A DNA stretch of 15,390 nucleotides from NCBI GenBank assembly GCA_026418215.1, contig JAOABT010000422.1, positions 1-15,390 on the forward strand, written 5' to 3'. This document shows, piece after piece, positions 13,707 through 15,390 of the stretch. How positions within the stretch are numbered: the stretch's first letter is position 1; each line of letters begins with the position of its first letter. The stretch comes from Clostridia bacterium. GTDB lineage: Bacteria; Bacillota; Clostridia; DSM-8532. The notes below the pieces were generated by a model. It was not told the origin of the DNA. It saw only the letters and a program-made list of their open reading frames with translations, and ran no database searches. The position numbers and the translations under genes were made by a program.

Positions 13707-13735
13707 TTTACAATGAGGTGGATGCGTTGTACAGT
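13707..13735 (+). promoter_or_regulatory. Possible divergent promoter towards tex
   Basis: TTTACA (13707-13712), a 17-base spacer and TACAGT (13730-13735). A CGAACATG half-site identical to half of the LexA box sits just upstream (13698-13705). Only tex lies downstream, which implies a leader of about 265 bases. Confidence 0.4.
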
Positions 13736-13870
13736 AGAAGCATCGGAAGCTGAAAAAGGTTGCATTTGCGCTTCTTTGACGATGACAAATCCGATTCTAT
13801 GCGAAGACCAAGCTTAGAGAGGATTATTATGTATACGAGGTCTTAAGGAGCTCAGGATATGACGATCTTT

Positions 13871-13939
13871 TGCTTCAAACTTTGGCTCTATAGATAATAC
13901 TTATAGCGTTATATATTTAAAAGCCTGGGGTTTGAAGCA
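13871..13939 (+). other. Long imperfect stem-loop in the tex leader
   Basis: A perfect 10-base inverted repeat, TGCTTCAAAC (13871-13880) and GTTTGAAGCA (13930-13939), encloses a second 4-bp helix GGCT/AGCC (13884-13887 with 13922-13925) and an AT-rich interior. No U-run follows. The rest of 13741-14008 has only very short ORFs. Confidence 0.4.
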
Positions 13940-14008
13940 TCTTTGAAGCTTAAAGCCTTGGCTTGAAGACATATGCACAGAATATCCTAAACACGGGAGG
14001 AACTCACC

Positions 14009-15390
14009 ATGACAGATATACTCGGGAGACTGGCTAAAGAGCTGTCGATCAAGCTTTCACAGGTTGAAAGCACGGTGAAGCTTATTGACGAGGGCAATAC
14101 TATTCCGTTCATTGCCCGGTACCGAAAGGAAGTCACCGGCGGCTTGGATGACCAAGTCTTAAGAGAGCTTCATGACAGGCTCACCTACTTACGAAACCTT
14201 GAAAACAGGCGCGAGGAGGTTCGGCGCCTGATCGAGGGCCTCAACATGCTCACCGACGAGATATCCACCAGTTTGGACAGGGCCGTGACCCTTCAGGAAA
14301 TAGAGGACATCTACCGCCCCTTTAAGCCCAAGCGGCGTACGAGAGCCTCAATTGCGCGCGAAAAGGGACTGGAGCCGCTGGCGGTGACGATGTACGCTCA
14401 AAAGCTGGTTAAGGGCGATGTTCTTGCCATGGCGTCTGAGTACATTAATACGGAAAAAGGTGTCAACACCGCTGAGGAAGCCCTTCAGGGAGCCATGGAC
14501 ATCATTGCGGAGACGGTGTCGGACAACGCCGAATACAGAAGGGCCATCCGTGAGCTGACCTTTAAAGAGGGCGTGCTTATCACCTCGGCCAAGAAAGAGG
14601 AGGATTCGCCCTACCGCATGTATTATGACTTTAAGGAGCCTGTGTTCAGAATCGCACCTCACCGCGTGCTGGCCGTAGACCGGGGAGAGAAGGAGGAATT
14701 CCTGTCGGTGAAGCTTCAGGCGCCTGAGGAGCGTATTGTTGACTGGCTCAAGGGCAGAACCCTCTCAAAGACAGGCTCGATCTTCAAGGAATATATTGAA
14801 AGGGCGGTTGAGGATGCCTATGACCGCCTGATTGCCCCCTCCATCGAGAATGAAATCCGCGGAAGCCTGACAGAAGCCGCCTCCGAGCAAGCGATTAAGG
14901 TTTTTTCCGAGAATTTGAGAAACCTCCTTTTACAGCCCCCTGTGAAAGGAAGCGTGGTTCTGGGGCTTGACCCCGCCTATCGTACCGGCTGCAAGCTTGC
15001 GGCGGTGGACGAAACGGGAAAGGTGCTTCAAACAGGAGTCATCTACCCGACTCCGCCCCAAAGCAAGGTTGCCGAAGCGGCTGCGACACTCAAGGCCTAT
15101 ATTGCCAAATACGATGTTGATATCATTGCCATCGGAAACGGCACAGCATCCCGCGAATCAGAGATTTTTGTGGCCGGGGTCATCAAGGAGGTTCCCAAAA
15201 AGGTGCACTACATGGTGGTCAGCGAGGCCGGAGCTTCGGTTTATTCGGCGTCAAAGCTCGGATCGGAAGAATTCCCCGAATTTGATGTTTCCTTAAGGAG
15301 TGCCGTTTCCATTGCCAGGCGCCTTCAGGACCCGCTGGCCGAGCTGGTCAAGATTGATCCCAAGGCTATTGGCGTGGGACAGTATCAGCA
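14009..15390 (+). CDS. tex: Tex-family RNA-binding transcriptional accessory protein (3' end outside window)
   Basis: The first 460 codons are present; the family is usually about 720 residues, so the C-terminal HhH and S1 domains lie beyond the edge. Diagnostic stretches are LIDEGNTIPFIARYRKEVTGG near the N-terminus, the YqgF/RNase H-like segment GLDPAYRTGCKLAAVDE (about 318-334), IAIGNGTASRESE, VVSEAGASVYSASKL and RRLQDPLAELVKIDPKAIGVGQYQ at the window end. Tex binds nucleic acid and has been linked to transcription and toxin-gene expression in other bacteria; its exact role is unsettled. ATG 14009 follows GGGAGG. The gene appears single, after a 270-base leader. Confidence 0.95.
   Translation, partial: MTDILGRLAKELSIKLSQVESTVKLIDEGNTIPFIARYRKEVTGGLDDQVLRELHDRLTYLRNLENRREEVRRLIEGLNMLTDEISTSLDRAVTLQEIEDIYRPFKPKRRTRASIAREKGLEPLAVTMYAQKLVKGDVLAMASEYINTEKGVNTAEEALQGAMDIIAETVSDNAEYRRAIRELTFKEGVLITSAKKEEDSPYRMYYDFKEPVFRIAPHRVLAVDRGEKEEFLSVKLQAPEERIVDWLKGRTLSKTGSIFKEYIERAVEDAYDRLIAPSIENEIRGSLTEAASEQAIKVFSENLRNLLLQPPVKGSVVLGLDPAYRTGCKLAAVDETGKVLQTGVIYPTPPQSKVAEAAATLKAYIAKYDVDIIAIGNGTASRESEIFVAGVIKEVPKKVHYMVVSEAGASVYSASKLGSEEFPEFDVSLRSAVSIARRLQDPLAELVKIDPKAIGVGQYQ

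Noticed and set aside
13698..13711. Second LexA box upstream of dinB
   Set aside because: Only the CGAAC half matches; the other half (TTTAC) departs from GTTYC, so it is at best a half-site.
13829..13846. ATG TAT ACG AGG TCT TAA after a purine-rich stretch (leader peptide?)
   Set aside because: Only five codons, with no regulatory codon run and no linked attenuator.
1..15390. CRISPR array, insertion sequence, prophage or defence cassette
   Set aside because: No regularly spaced repeats, transposase or integrase motifs or defence-type domains were found in any frame; the genes are ordinary housekeeping or regulatory types.

Overview
The window looks like chromosomal DNA of an anaerobic Gram-positive bacterium of the Bacillota, most likely a clostridium. 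The reasons are strong Shine-Dalgarno sites (GGAGG or GGGGG), a T-box leader on a tRNA-synthetase gene, a c-di-AMP (ydaO-type) riboswitch, an AbrB-type regulator with two CxxC pairs, a Gram-positive LexA box, CcpA/LacI-type operator-like sites, and consensus -35/-10 promoters with 17-base spacers. There is no sign of a prophage, insertion sequence, CRISPR array, rRNA or tRNA gene. Most genes are single units or two-gene units, each with its own promoter or terminator.

Layout. Bases 1-1969 (minus) hold one continuous reading frame joining an AraC-type regulator (cupin plus double HTH) to a complete type I mannose-6-phosphate isomerase; it runs off the left edge with a further C-terminal extension. 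abrB (2125-2376, minus) lies upstream and is separated from the fusion gene by two terminator hairpins, one overlapping the fusion gene's promoter. A PflX-type radical SAM protein (2602-3480, plus) is followed by a possible translationally coupled 50-residue ORF and a terminator. asnA (minus, ammonia-dependent asparagine synthetase) is divergent from a secreted lipoprotein gene (4921-5718, plus) with a PEAT-repeat linker. A cytoplasmic GH13 neopullulanase/cyclomaltodextrinase (5920-7692, plus) has a promoter flanked by two LacI/CcpA-like sites. It converges on valS (8044-10434, minus), which encodes an archaeal-genre valyl-tRNA synthetase under a full T-box leader with its own promoter and attenuator.

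From 10991 a c-di-AMP riboswitch aptamer precedes dapB (11199-12026, plus). The sequence between them can fold so as to hide the dapB ribosome binding site. dapB converges on a LexA-controlled two-gene unit on the minus strand, a Y-family polymerase (dinB-like, 12353-13612) and an 87-residue protein of unknown function (12071-12334). The window ends in the first 460 codons of tex (14009 onward, plus), preceded by a 270-base leader containing a long stem-loop.

Themes are central sugar use (ManA, GH13 amylase), amino acid supply and charging (AsnA, DapB, ValS) and stress or state regulation (AbrB, LexA/dinB, c-di-AMP, Tex). The most unusual items are the AraC-ManA fusion, the placement of dapB behind a c-di-AMP riboswitch with an apparent translational platform, and the archaeal-type ValS wired to a bacterial T-box.
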